Source of the DNA: JBBSHE01 sp038253325
Lineage (GTDB): Bacteria > Actinomycetota > Actinomycetes > Propionibacteriales > Nocardioidaceae
Length of the DNA: 64,000 nt
Assembly (NCBI GenBank): GCA_038253325.1
Contig: JBBSHE010000010.1
Location: 9,144 to 73,143, forward strand
Direction: 5' to 3'
Below are positions 1 to 8,819 of this stretch, piece after piece (position 1 is the first letter of the stretch; each line of letters opens with the position of its first letter). Made by a program: the position numbers and the translations under genes. The notes beneath the pieces are model-generated. The model was not told the origin of the DNA and searched no databases. It saw nothing but the letters and a program-made list of their open reading frames with translations.

Positions 1-552
1 CTCGGTCCACGCGACGACCTGGTGCTCCCACAGGCGTCCGACCAGCCCGACTGGGAGGCCGAGCTCGCCATCGTCATCGGCGCCCGGGTGCGCCACGCGG
101 ACGTCGAACTGGCTCGGGCTGCGATCGCCGGGTACACGATGCTCAACGACGTGTCGATGCGTGACTGGCAGTGGCGGACGACACAGTGGCTGCAGGGCAA
201 GATGTTCGAGGCGAGCACGCCGCTTGGACCGGTGCTGGTCACACCGGACGAGGTCGCCCACGTCGACGGCCGAGTCGACGTGCGAGTCACCTGCCTCGTG
301 GACGACGAGCTGAAGCAGGACGCGCGTACATCCGACCTGATCTTCCCGCCGGCTGAGATCGTGTCTTACGTGTCGACGTTCACGACGCTCAATCCCGGCG
401 ACGTCATCGCGACCGGCACCGCAGGTGGAGTTGGTTCCGCCGCCACGCCACCGGTGTACCTCCAGCACGGTCAGACGGTGGTGGTACGAGGCGAGGGTAT
501 CGGCGCCTGCGTGAACCGGTGCGTCAAGGAAGCCGGGCAGGAGTCAGCGTGA
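1..552 (+). CDS. Fumarylacetoacetate hydrolase family protein, 5'-truncated by the window edge
   Basis: The reading frame is open from base 1, so the start lies outside the window; 183 C-terminal residues are seen, against about 280 in the family. The metal-binding segment WEAELAIVIG, the SMRDWQ segment and the C-terminal GDVIATGTAGGVG turn are typical of FAH-fold hydrolases. These divalent-metal enzymes hydrolyse or decarboxylate diketo or 2-keto acids. Members of the family act as the last step of non-phosphorylative deoxysugar pathways (2,4-diketo-3-deoxy acid hydrolases), which would fit the lactonase, dehydratase and SDR genes nearby. The exact substrate cannot be read from this fragment. 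The stop overlaps the next gene's GTG by four bases, so the two are co-transcribed. Confidence 0.85.
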   Translation, partial: LGPRDDLVLPQASDQPDWEAELAIVIGARVRHADVELARAAIAGYTMLNDVSMRDWQWRTTQWLQGKMFEASTPLGPVLVTPDEVAHVDGRVDVRVTCLVDDELKQDARTSDLIFPPAEIVSYVSTFTTLNPGDVIATGTAGGVGSAATPPVYLQHGQTVVVRGEGIGACVNRCVKEAGQESA

Positions 553-1064
553 GCGAGATGGAGGAACTGGCCAGCATCACCGCAGAGCAGGTGCGGGCGG
601 ACAACGCCGATCTCGATCAGCGTTTGCTGGCTGTATGCCGGACAGCGGACGCCAGTCTGTTGATCGAGCGTGACGACGCCGAATCCTGGTCCGCGGCGCA
701 GGTGATGGCCCACCTCACCGAGTTCCCGCGATTCTTCGCGACTGAGCTACGGCGCCTGTTCGACGACCCGGAGGCCCCGGTCGGCCGGACGGTTGAGCAC
801 GATGACCGACTCGCAGCCGTCGCCGGCGCCACGAGCCGGAGTCTCGACGAGCTGATCGCCGGGATCGAGGCCGCCTTTACCGACCTGGCCGACGCGTTGC
901 GCGAGCTCGACGACGACCACCTGCACGGCATGACCCAGAACCGCAAGTACGGCGCGGAGCCGATGACCGCGTTCCTCGACCGGTACGTGATCGGCCACAA
1001 ACGCGGCCACCTCGACCAGCTGGCGAACAAGACACCGGCGGGACGCGCCGCGGCGGCGAGGTGA
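549..1064 (+). CDS. DinB-like four-helix protein
   Basis: The protein has 171 residues. The GTG at 549 was chosen because it makes a GTGA overlap with the upstream stop and sits about six bases after a GGCAGGAG ribosome site. An ATG at 558 is an alternative. The sequence is all-helical with a SWSAAQVMAHLTEF helix near residues 45-60 and a late HKRGHLDQL motif. The His in that first helix and the two His in the last are the usual metal ligands of DinB/YfiT-like proteins, some of which are thiol-dependent transferases. No substrate can be assigned. Coupling to the FAH-family gene suggests a role in the same catabolic branch, but this is inference. Confidence 0.7.
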   Translation: MSEMEELASITAEQVRADNADLDQRLLAVCRTADASLLIERDDAESWSAAQVMAHLTEFPRFFATELRRLFDDPEAPVGRTVEHDDRLAAVAGATSRSLDELIAGIEAAFTDLADALRELDDDHLHGMTQNRKYGAEPMTAFLDRYVIGHKRGHLDQLANKTPAGRAAAAR

Positions 1065-1081
1065 CGGGACGGCGCGGAACG

Positions 1082-3043
1082 CTACGACCCGGCGCCGTCC
1101 TCCAGCCCGGACCTCGGGCCGTCCTCCGGCCCGCCGAGGTGGTCCGAGAACCATCGCAGCGTCCGCGTCAGGAAGTCGACGCGGTGCACCGGCGGACCGA
1201 ACGCGAAGAACATGTGTGAGCCGCCCGGATAGCGGGCGTACTCGACCTCACACCCCGCCTTCTTGAGCGCGACGAACATCTGCTCGCTCTGACCGATGGG
1301 ACATCGGAGGTCGGCCTCCCCGTGGAAGATCAGGGTGGGCGTCCTCGTCCGGTGCGCGAACGTCGACGGCGAGTGCGCGGCGTACCACTCCGGGTCCGCG
1401 TGCGGCGGACCCCCTGCGTGCCGCTCCATGCCGTTGTGACCGACGTCGCTGGTGCCGTAGTAGGACTCGATGTCGAAGATCGGCTCGCCGCAGACAGCCG
1501 CCGCAAAACGGTCGGTTTGGGAGATTGCCCACGCCGTCATGTACCCGCCGTAGCTGATCCCGAAGACGCCGACTCGATGCGCGTCGGCGTACGGACGTGC
1601 GACCACTGCGTCGAGAATGACGAGCAGGTCGGAGTAGTCCCCGTATCCCCAGTCGCGCACGACTCCGCGCGCGAAGTTGCGTCCGTACGAGCTCGAGCCT
1701 CGCGGGTTCGGGGCCAGAACCAGAAAGCCGTTCGTGGCCAGGCACTGCTGATGCGCAAGGAACCGGTGACCGTGGCACGCGGTCGGCCCACCGTGGACGT
1801 CGAGGACGACGGGGTATCGCTTCTGGGGGTCGAAGTCCGGAGGCGTCAGCAGCCAGGCCTCGATGGTGAGGCCACCGTTGGTCACCTCAAGGCGCTTCCA
1901 CCCGGCCGCCGGCCGGTCGGCCAGCGTCCTCGCAGCATGGTCGGTCACCACCTGAGTGCGGCCATTCCCCAGGTCGGTGACGGCGATCTCAGGTGGCGAG
2001 TCTAGTGTCGCCCGACTCTGCACGACGCGACGACGGGAGCGATCCGGGCTCAGCCCGAAGTTCCAGGACTCCCCGCGCGCCAGCACCTCGACCTCACCAG
2101 TCCGGGTGTCGAGCAGCTCTACGCCGCTCGCACCGCTCCGCAGCCCGTGGAAGAGCACGCGTCGGTCGTCGACCCACACCGGGTTCGACTCCAGCTCGGC
2201 GCCGATGTCGTCGGTCACGCGTCGCGTGACCCCGGTGGCCAGCTCGTACACGAAGAAGTCGAGCTGGAACGAGTGCTCGGGGTCGGCCGCATAGACGACC
2301 TGGTCGCCCGCGGGAGACCAGGCCCAGTGCCCGAGCCTTCCAGCTGCCGAGGTCATCGGCTCGACCTGACCGGAATCGACGCTGACGAGACTGAGCTGCG
2401 CACCACCGCGATCCATCCGCCCGACGCGCACCGCCAGCTGGCGACCGTCGGGATGCCATTGTGGCGAATCGTGGTCGTACGGGTCCGTCGTGAGACGCCG
2501 GTGGTCGCCGGTGGAGAGCTCGACGACGAAAACGTGCGACCGCCGGTCGCCGAGGAACCCGCGTCCGTCTTCCTTGTAGTCGATCCGCCGCGTCACCCGC
2601 ACCGCGGGCGCCGCGTCCGCTGGACGCTCGTGCTCGTCAGGGTCGTTGGCGTCGCACTCGGTGGTGTACGCGATCCGTCCGCCGTCCGGTGACCAGCTGA
2701 GCTCATCGATGTCATCGGTGTGGCGGGTGATCTCTCGGGGCTCGTCCCCTGGGTCCGGCGAGACAACGAAGATCCCACGACCGCCGTCGACCCGGCCGGT
2801 GAACGCCACCGAGGTTCCGTCCGGTGACCACCGCGCACCGCTGGACTGGCTATCGACCGGCGTCAGCGGTCGGGCGTTGCCGCCGTCGATGTCACAGAGC
2901 CAGGTCTCCGACCGGCGTGCTCTGGTGCCGGAAGCGAAGCTCCGCAGTGTGTAGACGATACGTTCACCGTCTGGGGACACGTCCGGGTCACCGGGGTTAG
3001 GGAGCTCGTACACGAGCACGTCGGGGCTGAGCGGCCCGCTCAT
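1082..3043 (-). CDS. S9 family prolyl-oligopeptidase-type serine peptidase
   Basis: The protein has 653 residues and a two-domain layout. Residues 1 to about 380 form a TolB/WD40-like propeller with repeated SPDG and WSPDG blades; the rest is an alpha/beta hydrolase peptidase domain. The nucleophile lies in GISYGGYM (about Ser497), with Asp in FHGEADL (about 578) and His in PGGSH (about 610). This pattern is that of acylaminoacyl-peptidase or dipeptidyl-peptidase relatives that cut short peptides. No signal peptide is seen, so it is probably cytosolic. The start is the ATG at 3043, which overlaps the asparaginase stop by one base (TGATG). It is the last gene of a five-gene minus-strand operon and may process peptides or amides. 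Confidence 0.9.
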   Translation of the reverse strand: MSGPLSPDVLVYELPNPGDPDVSPDGERIVYTLRSFASGTRARRSETWLCDIDGGNARPLTPVDSQSSGARWSPDGTSVAFTGRVDGGRGIFVVSPDPGDEPREITRHTDDIDELSWSPDGGRIAYTTECDANDPDEHERPADAAPAVRVTRRIDYKEDGRGFLGDRRSHVFVVELSTGDHRRLTTDPYDHDSPQWHPDGRQLAVRVGRMDRGGAQLSLVSVDSGQVEPMTSAAGRLGHWAWSPAGDQVVYAADPEHSFQLDFFVYELATGVTRRVTDDIGAELESNPVWVDDRRVLFHGLRSGASGVELLDTRTGEVEVLARGESWNFGLSPDRSRRRVVQSRATLDSPPEIAVTDLGNGRTQVVTDHAARTLADRPAAGWKRLEVTNGGLTIEAWLLTPPDFDPQKRYPVVLDVHGGPTACHGHRFLAHQQCLATNGFLVLAPNPRGSSSYGRNFARGVVRDWGYGDYSDLLVILDAVVARPYADAHRVGVFGISYGGYMTAWAISQTDRFAAAVCGEPIFDIESYYGTSDVGHNGMERHAGGPPHADPEWYAAHSPSTFAHRTRTPTLIFHGEADLRCPIGQSEQMFVALKKAGCEVEYARYPGGSHMFFAFGPPVHRVDFLTRTLRWFSDHLGGPEDGPRSGLEDGAGS

Positions 3044-4083
3044 CACGCCTCCCCGGACTGGCAGCCGGCTGGTTCGAGGGTGAAGACCGGCCGGGCCAGA
3101 CCGACGTCTCGGCCCGACAGCGTTCGCAGGCGGGGACGCGCGTGCTCGCCGAGCGCCTCGACCTGCGCCTGGTCGATGACGCCGAGCTGCCGCAGCACCT
3201 CGATCGCGGCGACCGAGCCCGGCCGTCCCGCCGACGGCCCCGACGTACCGTCGTCCACCTTGACGGCGACGCCAACGCCCTCGGCGAGGCCCAGGCACTC
3301 GACGCCCCCGGCGCCACCTTTCGCCAGCACCCTGCAGCCGGCTGCCGCCATCACGTCCGTGTCGAACCGTCCACGTCCCGCGACGAGGTACGGGTGCGCC
3401 AGCATCGCGTTGCGCACTGCCCGGGCCGCGCCGGCAGCCGGCTCGCCCAGACCCTCGGGCCGCATCAGCCTGGCGTAGGCGAGCGCCATCCGGTAGACGC
3501 TGATCCCGTAGCAAGGAGCCCCACAGCCGTCGACGCCGAGCGGGATGTCCGCGGGCTCGAGATCGGTGAACCTGGCCACGTTGCGCACGATCTCTTGTTG
3601 AGCCGGGTGGTCCGACATCTCGTAGCCGACGACGTCCGCCTGCAGCTGGGTCGCGAGCGCGAGCATGCCGGTGTGGTTCGCGGAGCAGTTGTTGTGCAGT
3701 ATGTTCGGCTGTTCACCTGCCCTGGTGAGGGCCGTCGCGCTCTCGGAGTCGAGCGGTGGATGGACGCCGCAGGACAGGTCGGCAACGCTGCGACCGAGAC
3801 GCTGGAGGAGCGCCCCGACGCGTTCGACGTGGATCGGCTCGCCGTTGTGCGAGCCGCTCATCAGCGCCAGGTCCTCCGCCGCGAGCCCCCAGTGTGACGC
3901 CGCCCCGCCGTACACGGCCGGCATCGCCTGGAAGGGCTTCGCCGCCGAACGCCAGTACGTGACCGTCTCGGGATCTCCCACGGCGGCGGACATGGTGCCG
4001 TTCACGTCCACCACCGCGATGTGCCCGCGGTGCACCGCCTCGACCAGCTCCCCGCGGACGACTTCGACAAGTGGTGCGCTCAC
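3043..4083 (-). CDS. L-asparaginase, Rhizobium etli (AnsA) type
   Basis: The protein has 346 residues, the usual size for this asparaginase_II family, which differs in sequence from E. coli type I and II enzymes. Diagnostic blocks are WRSAAKPFQAMP, MSGSHNGEPIHVERV, LHNNCSANHTGM and GVDGCGAPCYGISVYRMA. It should deamidate L-asparagine to aspartate and ammonia in the cytosol. The GTG at 4083 was chosen because GTGAGG lies five bases upstream; a longer frame to 4158 would run deep into the lactonase gene. It starts eight bases beyond the lactonase stop and its own stop overlaps the peptidase start, so translation is coupled. An asparaginase inside a sugar-hydrolase operon is unusual and may indicate use of amide-linked substrates. 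Confidence 0.88.
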   Translation of the reverse strand: MSAPLVEVVRGELVEAVHRGHIAVVDVNGTMSAAVGDPETVTYWRSAAKPFQAMPAVYGGAASHWGLAAEDLALMSGSHNGEPIHVERVGALLQRLGRSVADLSCGVHPPLDSESATALTRAGEQPNILHNNCSANHTGMLALATQLQADVVGYEMSDHPAQQEIVRNVARFTDLEPADIPLGVDGCGAPCYGISVYRMALAYARLMRPEGLGEPAAGAARAVRNAMLAHPYLVAGRGRFDTDVMAAAGCRVLAKGGAGGVECLGLAEGVGVAVKVDDGTSGPSAGRPGSVAAIEVLRQLGVIDQAQVEALGEHARPRLRTLSGRDVGLARPVFTLEPAGCQSGEA

Positions 4084-4090
4084 CGTGACC

Positions 4091-4981
4091 TCACCCGCCG
4101 AACCGCTGCGGCGGCCGCCCGTGGCAGCCGGGGCGAAGCCGGAAGATGCCACCAGCATGCGGCTGACGCCGCAGCTCTTCGTCCGCGAGGCCCTCCACGG
4201 CAGAGGTCACGAACAGCTCGTCCAGGTCGGCCCCGCCGAACGCGCAGCTCGTCACCTGCGAGACCGGTAGTTCGACGACCGCGTCCAGTCCGCCGTCGGG
4301 CGTGTAGCGACGCACCGCGGACCCGCCCCACAGCGCGACCCAGACACAGCCGGCGGCATCGACCGTCAGGCCGTCCGGCAGCCCGTCGGTCGCCGGGATG
4401 TCGACGAACCGTCGCCGGTTGGTGATCGCAGCCGTCAGCGGGTCGTGGTCGAAGATGTCGATGCCACCTCCGGCGCTGTCCACGTAGTACATCGTCTGCT
4501 CGTCGAGCGACCAGTCGAGGCCATTAGGGATCGTGGCGTCGGCCACGACCTGCTGTACCTGCAGGTCCGGGGCCAGTCGGTAAACGGCGCCAGCGTGCTG
4601 CGTCTCGTCGAGCGCCATCGTCCCGGCCCAGAACCCGCCCGCACCGTCGCACGCGCCGTCATTCATGCGGTTGCCCGGCCGGTCCGGCTCGACATCGCAG
4701 ACGATGCGGACCCTCTCGCCTCCGGCATCGAGCAGACCGAAGCCGTCGCGCATGGCGAGCACGAGGCCACCGGTCGCCCGCAATGCGACCGCGCCTACCG
4801 GTTGCCTGGCCGGGAAGGACACGTCTCGGCCCGTGACGGGATCGAGCCGGTGGACGAGACCGTGCGGGATGTCGACCCAGAGCAGCTCACCTCGCCCAGG
4901 GTCCCACACCGGACTCTCGCCGACCTCGGCGTGGGCGTCGAGAACGAGCTCGACCGCAGCGACGTCAGATCCGGCTGGCAT
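4091..4981 (-). CDS. SMP-30/gluconolactonase family protein (sugar lactonase)
   Basis: The protein has 296 residues, close to the family norm. It has the six-bladed propeller signatures: EVGESPVWDPGRGELLWVDI near the N-terminus, RMNDGACDGAGGFWAGTM (Asn and Asp ligands), ATIPNGLDWSLDEQTMYYVD and DGLPDGLTVDAAGCVWVALW. These supply the metal-binding Glu, Asn and Asp residues. Members open 1,4- or 1,5-lactones of oxidised sugars. The ATG at 4981 was chosen; it overlaps the rhamnosidase stop by 17 bases, and a GTG at 4999 is the alternative. With the rhamnosidase upstream and a dehydratase, an SDR and an FAH-family gene nearby, it could hydrolyse a rhamnono- or related lactone, but this is inference. 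Confidence 0.88.
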   Translation of the reverse strand: MPAGSDVAAVELVLDAHAEVGESPVWDPGRGELLWVDIPHGLVHRLDPVTGRDVSFPARQPVGAVALRATGGLVLAMRDGFGLLDAGGERVRIVCDVEPDRPGNRMNDGACDGAGGFWAGTMALDETQHAGAVYRLAPDLQVQQVVADATIPNGLDWSLDEQTMYYVDSAGGGIDIFDHDPLTAAITNRRRFVDIPATDGLPDGLTVDAAGCVWVALWGGSAVRRYTPDGGLDAVVELPVSQVTSCAFGGADLDELFVTSAVEGLADEELRRQPHAGGIFRLRPGCHGRPPQRFGG

Positions 4982-7373
4982 CGCGCCGCCGGTAGCCACT
5001 CAACCGGTGCTGTCCCTCGCCGACCTCCCGGCCGCCGGTCTCCACCGTCATCCCGGCGGGGACGTCGAGGGCCAGGTCGTCGCCGTTGACGTCGACCGCG
5101 AGCCACCCGGCGGGCGTCGGGACTCGGCCGGACACCCGCGTCAGCGGACCGAGGTAGGGGTCGACGAGTGCCCGGCGGTAGCCCGGGTTCAACGGACGCA
5201 CCCCGAGGACGTACGACGTCAGGTCGTACGTCGGGCTGGCCGACCATCCGTGGCAGCGGCTGGACGTTCCGGGGGCCGCCTCCCAGAACTCCTGGAACGT
5301 CCCGTTACCCGAGACGAGCGGCCAGCGCAGCAGGCTCGCGAGGATGAGGTCGGTGCGCCCGGAACGGAAGAGCGCCTCGTGAAGGAAGCGGCACGACCAA
5401 GGCTGAGCCGCTACGACGTCCACCTCCTCGTCGAAGTCGAAAGGCGGCCGGTATTGGAAGCTCGGAACCGCGTCGGCGTGCGGATCAGCGACCGCGGCGG
5501 AAAGTGACCCTGGGGTCGCTGTGACGACGAGGCGTCCGAGGCCGTGCGCGCCGGGATCGACGATCCGCTCGACGAGCCCGGCCACCCGGCTGTAGGGCAC
5601 CAGCCCGGCGAGCAGCGCGGTGGCGTTGGTCTGCTGGCTGATTCGCCGGCTTGGGCCGTCGTTGCCGATGGCATCGACGTAGACCTCGCGGTCGGGGTCC
5701 CATAGGGTCTCGAACGCGCTGCTGATCCGCTCGCGTAGGTCGCGGACGTCGCTCGCCCCGGGAAGCTCGGCGTACGCCTCCAGCGCCGCCGCGTAGAGCG
5801 CGTCGTGCATGCCGGTGATCACATCGCGGTCTACCTGGGCCCAGTCGAGAAACACCCAGCCGGGGAAGTTCTCGAGCAGACCGCTCGGCCCGCGCTGATT
5901 CTCGTAGCGGTCGATGATCGCGTCCGCGACCGGCCGCTGGCGGCTGACGAAGTCTTCGTCTCCCGCGTAGAGCCAGTAAGACGCGAGAGCGCGGATCCAG
6001 TGCAGGGAGTACTCGGGCATCGTGAAACCGATGCGCGCGAAGTCGCAGCCGGCCGCGCCGGCGAGCAGCCCGCTCGGGAAGCGACTCCGTGCCGTCAGGG
6101 CCAGGTGATGCCGGATCAGCCGCCAATCGGGGTTCGTGACGTACGAGACCAGGATCTGCACGTACGAGTCCGCCACCCAGGCCCGCTGCTCCCGGCCGGG
6201 ACAGTCGAGGAAGGCGTCGGTCGAGCAGACGTCGACCGTACGTGCGCCGACACGCCAGAGCTCGTTGTAGCGGTCGTCGTCGCAGTCGAACCCGGCGCCG
6301 TCCGGGCGTGGGTAGATCGCCTCCTCCACCTCGACGGTAACCTCCAGGCCCGCCGGAAAATGAGCGGCCAGGTAGCGGAACCCGACGGGGTCGAAGAACG
6401 TGGCCTCCTCCTCTGTTCGTCCGGCCAGCAGATAGCGGCCCGCCCAACGGCGAGGAGCGGTCTCCGGCAATCCGTCGGCGCGCAGGTCCTCGCCCACGAC
6501 GACGTCGACGACACTTCCGGCCTGCAGCTCGGCGGCGCCGTTCAGGCGCAGCCTGACGTGCGCGAGCGTCAGGCAACCGACGTCCCATACGCACACTCGG
6601 CGCTCGCCCTCGTCGTCCCATCGCAGCGTTGTCCAGGTCGCGTGCGGATCGTCCGTGATGTCTGCACTGGCCGCGCGTCCGACCGTGAGTAGGCGCGGTG
6701 TGAGCGTCGTAGACGTGAGCTGGGGAATGGGACGGCGAAGCGGCGTCCCATACGGCGCGGCCGGCGGACGGTCGAGGACCGTGCCATGACCCTTGCCCGA
6801 CACCACGACCGCTCGGGCCCAACGCTCCGTGTCGGTCTGCGGATCGTGGAGCCCCTGCGGCGTCAGCCGTCCGTCGACGATCTCAGGCGGCACCGAGTGC
6901 ATACCGCCGCCCTCCGATTCCAGCCACGGCGACGGCGTCGTCCGCCAGTCGGCGTCGGTGACCAGGTCGACGTCGGCAGCGGGGGCCGTCTCGAAGCAGA
7001 ACGATCCACGGCCGAGCGTCCCCAGCGGGGAAGCGGGAAGCCACCAAGGCCCGGCCTTCCCGTAATAGCGGCAGACTGCGACCAGGACGTTCGTACCCGT
7101 CACCAGTTGCGGGTGGAGGTCGTACTCGTCCCAGCCCAGGAACTCAGGCTCACCCCGGACCGGCCCGCGGCCGACCAGCTCGCCGTTCAGATGCAGGACG
7201 TAGCGCGAGTCGCAGGTGGCACGGGCCGGGAGCGACGACGGCAGGCTCCGCAGCTGAAACGTCCGGCGAAGGCAGACGGTGCGGCTCTCAGCCTCGGTCG
7301 ACCGCCACCAGTACGCCGCCTCGGGAGCGTGATCCCAGATCCAGCGACCACGCCAGCCTTCCGTCCAGAGCAT
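4965..7373 (-). CDS. Alpha-L-rhamnosidase-like glycoside hydrolase (GH78)
   Basis: The protein has 802 residues. The N-terminal 150 residues look like the beta-sandwich found in GH78 (YVLHLNGELVGRGPVRGEP and later a GWDEYDLHPQL motif). The six-hairpin barrel follows, with DCPGREQRAWVADSYVQ near residue 390, equivalent to the DCPxRxER catalytic segment of rhamnosidases, and HWIRALASYWLYAGD further on. A C-terminal sandwich ends with LSGYRRR. No secretion signal is visible, so small imported glycosides are the likely substrates. Its ATG at 7373 directly abuts the stop of the upstream SnoaL-like gene. The central DCPG rather than DCPQ and the modest conservation leave the exact glycosidic specificity open. 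Confidence 0.85.
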   Translation of the reverse strand: MLWTEGWRGRWIWDHAPEAAYWWRSTEAESRTVCLRRTFQLRSLPSSLPARATCDSRYVLHLNGELVGRGPVRGEPEFLGWDEYDLHPQLVTGTNVLVAVCRYYGKAGPWWLPASPLGTLGRGSFCFETAPAADVDLVTDADWRTTPSPWLESEGGGMHSVPPEIVDGRLTPQGLHDPQTDTERWARAVVVSGKGHGTVLDRPPAAPYGTPLRRPIPQLTSTTLTPRLLTVGRAASADITDDPHATWTTLRWDDEGERRVCVWDVGCLTLAHVRLRLNGAAELQAGSVVDVVVGEDLRADGLPETAPRRWAGRYLLAGRTEEEATFFDPVGFRYLAAHFPAGLEVTVEVEEAIYPRPDGAGFDCDDDRYNELWRVGARTVDVCSTDAFLDCPGREQRAWVADSYVQILVSYVTNPDWRLIRHHLALTARSRFPSGLLAGAAGCDFARIGFTMPEYSLHWIRALASYWLYAGDEDFVSRQRPVADAIIDRYENQRGPSGLLENFPGWVFLDWAQVDRDVITGMHDALYAAALEAYAELPGASDVRDLRERISSAFETLWDPDREVYVDAIGNDGPSRRISQQTNATALLAGLVPYSRVAGLVERIVDPGAHGLGRLVVTATPGSLSAAVADPHADAVPSFQYRPPFDFDEEVDVVAAQPWSCRFLHEALFRSGRTDLILASLLRWPLVSGNGTFQEFWEAAPGTSSRCHGWSASPTYDLTSYVLGVRPLNPGYRRALVDPYLGPLTRVSGRVPTPAGWLAVDVNGDDLALDVPAGMTVETGGREVGEGQHRLSGYRRRDASRI

Positions 7374-7748
7374 TCAGCCCGGTTCCGTCTGCTCGATGGC
7401 CGCGGGGTCGAAGTAGGCACGTGCCCACTCGAACTTGCCGTCTCGGACCCGGACCACGTTGACGCCGCGGAAGGGATGCCGGCTGCCGGCATGGTCGATC
7501 AGGACGGCCTCCCACTCGAGCGACGCCTCAGCGCCATCGCGCAGCTCGTGCACGATCCGGACCTCGAGACCCGGGTAGTCGTTCATCTCGTCGCGATAGA
7601 AGCTCGCGATCTGCTGCCGGCCCACGAACGGCTCACCGGACGGCGGATAGACCACCGCGTCAGGATGGTAGTGATCGAGCACGGCGCCGAGGTCCCGCCT
7701 GCACTCAGCGGCCCAGTAGGACTCGGCGACCTCCCGGGGGCTCTCCAT
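7374..7748 (-). CDS. SnoaL/NTF2-like protein
   Basis: The protein has 124 residues. It has the cone-shaped NTF2 fold pattern: an N-terminal helix with ESYWAAECRRDLGAVLDHYHPDAVVYPP, a GRQQIASFYRDEM helix, then beta strands ending GKFEWARAYFDPAAI. Such proteins are small isomerases, hydrolases or ligand-binding subunits, and nothing here fixes a reaction. The ATG at 7748 is used because a TTGACG/TAGCAT promoter lies just upstream and would give a nearly leaderless message; the longer frame to 7823 would run through that promoter. It is the first gene of the operon with the rhamnosidase, lactonase, asparaginase and S9 peptidase. Confidence 0.8.
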   Translation of the reverse strand: MESPREVAESYWAAECRRDLGAVLDHYHPDAVVYPPSGEPFVGRQQIASFYRDEMNDYPGLEVRIVHELRDGAEASLEWEAVLIDHAGSRHPFRGVNVVRVRDGKFEWARAYFDPAAIEQTEPG

Positions 7749-7756
7749 CCCGGGAG

Positions 7757-7786
7757 ATGCTAGACGCAGGCCCTGCGCAGCGTCAA
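7757..7786 (-). promoter_or_regulatory. Promoter of the rhamnosidase operon
   Basis: Read on the minus strand, TTGACG (7786-7781) and TAGCAT (7762-7757) are separated by 18 bases, a good match to a housekeeping sigma factor. The distance from the -10 box to the ATG at 7748 is only eight bases, so the message should start at or next to the start codon. No ribosome site is present, which agrees with leaderless translation. Confidence 0.6.
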
Positions 7787-7804
7787 GAACGGCTGTCTGC
7801 AAAG

Positions 7805-7810
7805 TAGAAT
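7805..7810 (+). promoter_or_regulatory. Leaderless -10 element of the metallo-hydrolase gene
   Basis: TAGAAT ends six bases before the ATG at 7817, the spacing expected when transcription begins at the start codon. No ribosome site is seen. No clear -35 box is present at 17 bases. It faces away from the rhamnosidase operon promoter, whose -35 lies about 20 bases away, so the two genes share a compact divergent control region. Confidence 0.5.
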
Positions 7811-7816
7811 CCGCCC

Positions 7817-8797
7817 ATGACAACCATCGCGCTGGATCCGGTTGACTCTGTGACCATCACCACGCTCGTCGACAACCTCACCGATGTCTTCATGCCGGAC
7901 GAAGGCCCGGCGCATCGGTTCGCGTTCACCGGTGACACCGTGCCGCGTCAGTCCGTGGGCACGCTCGACAGCGACGTCGTCCAGCAACTGAGAGGCGAGC
8001 ACGGATTCTCGGTGCTCCTGACGATCGGCAAGGCCGGTCGCCAGCACCGTGTCCTCTTCGACACCGGAGTCAGCCCGGACGGGCTCATCGAGAACATGCG
8101 ATTGCTCCAGGTGGCACCGGACGAGATCGAGGTCGTGGTCTTGAGCCACGGCCACTTCGACCACACCACCGGCCTCGACGGCTTCGTACGCGCTGTCGGG
8201 CGGGTCAACCTCCCGGTGCTGATCCATCCCGAGTTCTGGCGCCGTCGGCGGCTGCTGCTGCCCGGGCTCGAGCCGTTCGAGCTGCCGTCCACCAGCAGGT
8301 CCGCGCTCGAGGGAGCGGGGTTCGAGATCGTGGAGGAACGTCAACCCTCCTTCTTGTTCGAGCACTCCTTGCTGGTGACAGGAGAAATCGACCGCACCAC
8401 CGGCTTCGAAAGGGGGTTTCCGCTCCAGGAGGGCTGGGGCAGCAACGGCTGGGAGCCGGACCCGCTCGTGCTGGACGACCAGGCCGTCGTCCTGAGCGTG
8501 CGCGATCGGGGTCTCGTCGTTCTGACAGGCTGCGGACACGCCGGCATCGTCAACACCGTGCGGTATGCCCAGAAGCTGACTGGGACGGACCAGATCCATG
8601 CGATCATCGGTGGCTTTCACCTGAGCGGCCCCGTTTTCGAGCCGCTGATCCCCGCGGTGACGACCGCCTTCTCCGGCTTCCGGCCCGACCTGATCGTGCC
8701 GGCGCACTGCACCGGCTGGCGCGCCACCCACGCGCTCGCAGCCGCGTTCCCGGACGCCATGATCCCGAGCTGCGTCGGGACCACGTTCGAGCTCTGA
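7817..8797 (+). CDS. Metallo-beta-lactamase fold hydrolase (COG1237-like)
   Basis: The protein has 326 residues. It carries the metal-binding motif SHGHFDHTTG near residue 115, with later ligands in TGCGHAGIVNTVRYAQ, GGFHLSG and PAHCTGW. The GCGHAGIVN segment is characteristic of the group named after 7,8-dihydropterin-6-methyl-4-(beta-D-ribofuranosyl)-aminobenzene 5'-phosphate synthase. Most bacterial members have unknown substrates, so that name should not be taken as function here. The gene stands alone, divergent from the rhamnosidase operon and converging on the dehydratase gene with a 22-base gap. Confidence 0.85.
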   Translation: MTTIALDPVDSVTITTLVDNLTDVFMPDEGPAHRFAFTGDTVPRQSVGTLDSDVVQQLRGEHGFSVLLTIGKAGRQHRVLFDTGVSPDGLIENMRLLQVAPDEIEVVVLSHGHFDHTTGLDGFVRAVGRVNLPVLIHPEFWRRRRLLLPGLEPFELPSTSRSALEGAGFEIVEERQPSFLFEHSLLVTGEIDRTTGFERGFPLQEGWGSNGWEPDPLVLDDQAVVLSVRDRGLVVLTGCGHAGIVNTVRYAQKLTGTDQIHAIIGGFHLSGPVFEPLIPAVTTAFSGFRPDLIVPAHCTGWRATHALAAAFPDAMIPSCVGTTFEL

Positions 8798-8819
8798 CAC
8801 ATGGAGCTCGACGCCGCGC

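Noticed and set aside
3043..3514. N-terminal extension of the S9 peptidase to 810 residues
   Set aside because: It overlaps the asparaginase gene for over 470 bases; the ATG at 3043 overlaps the asparaginase stop in the way expected for coupled genes.
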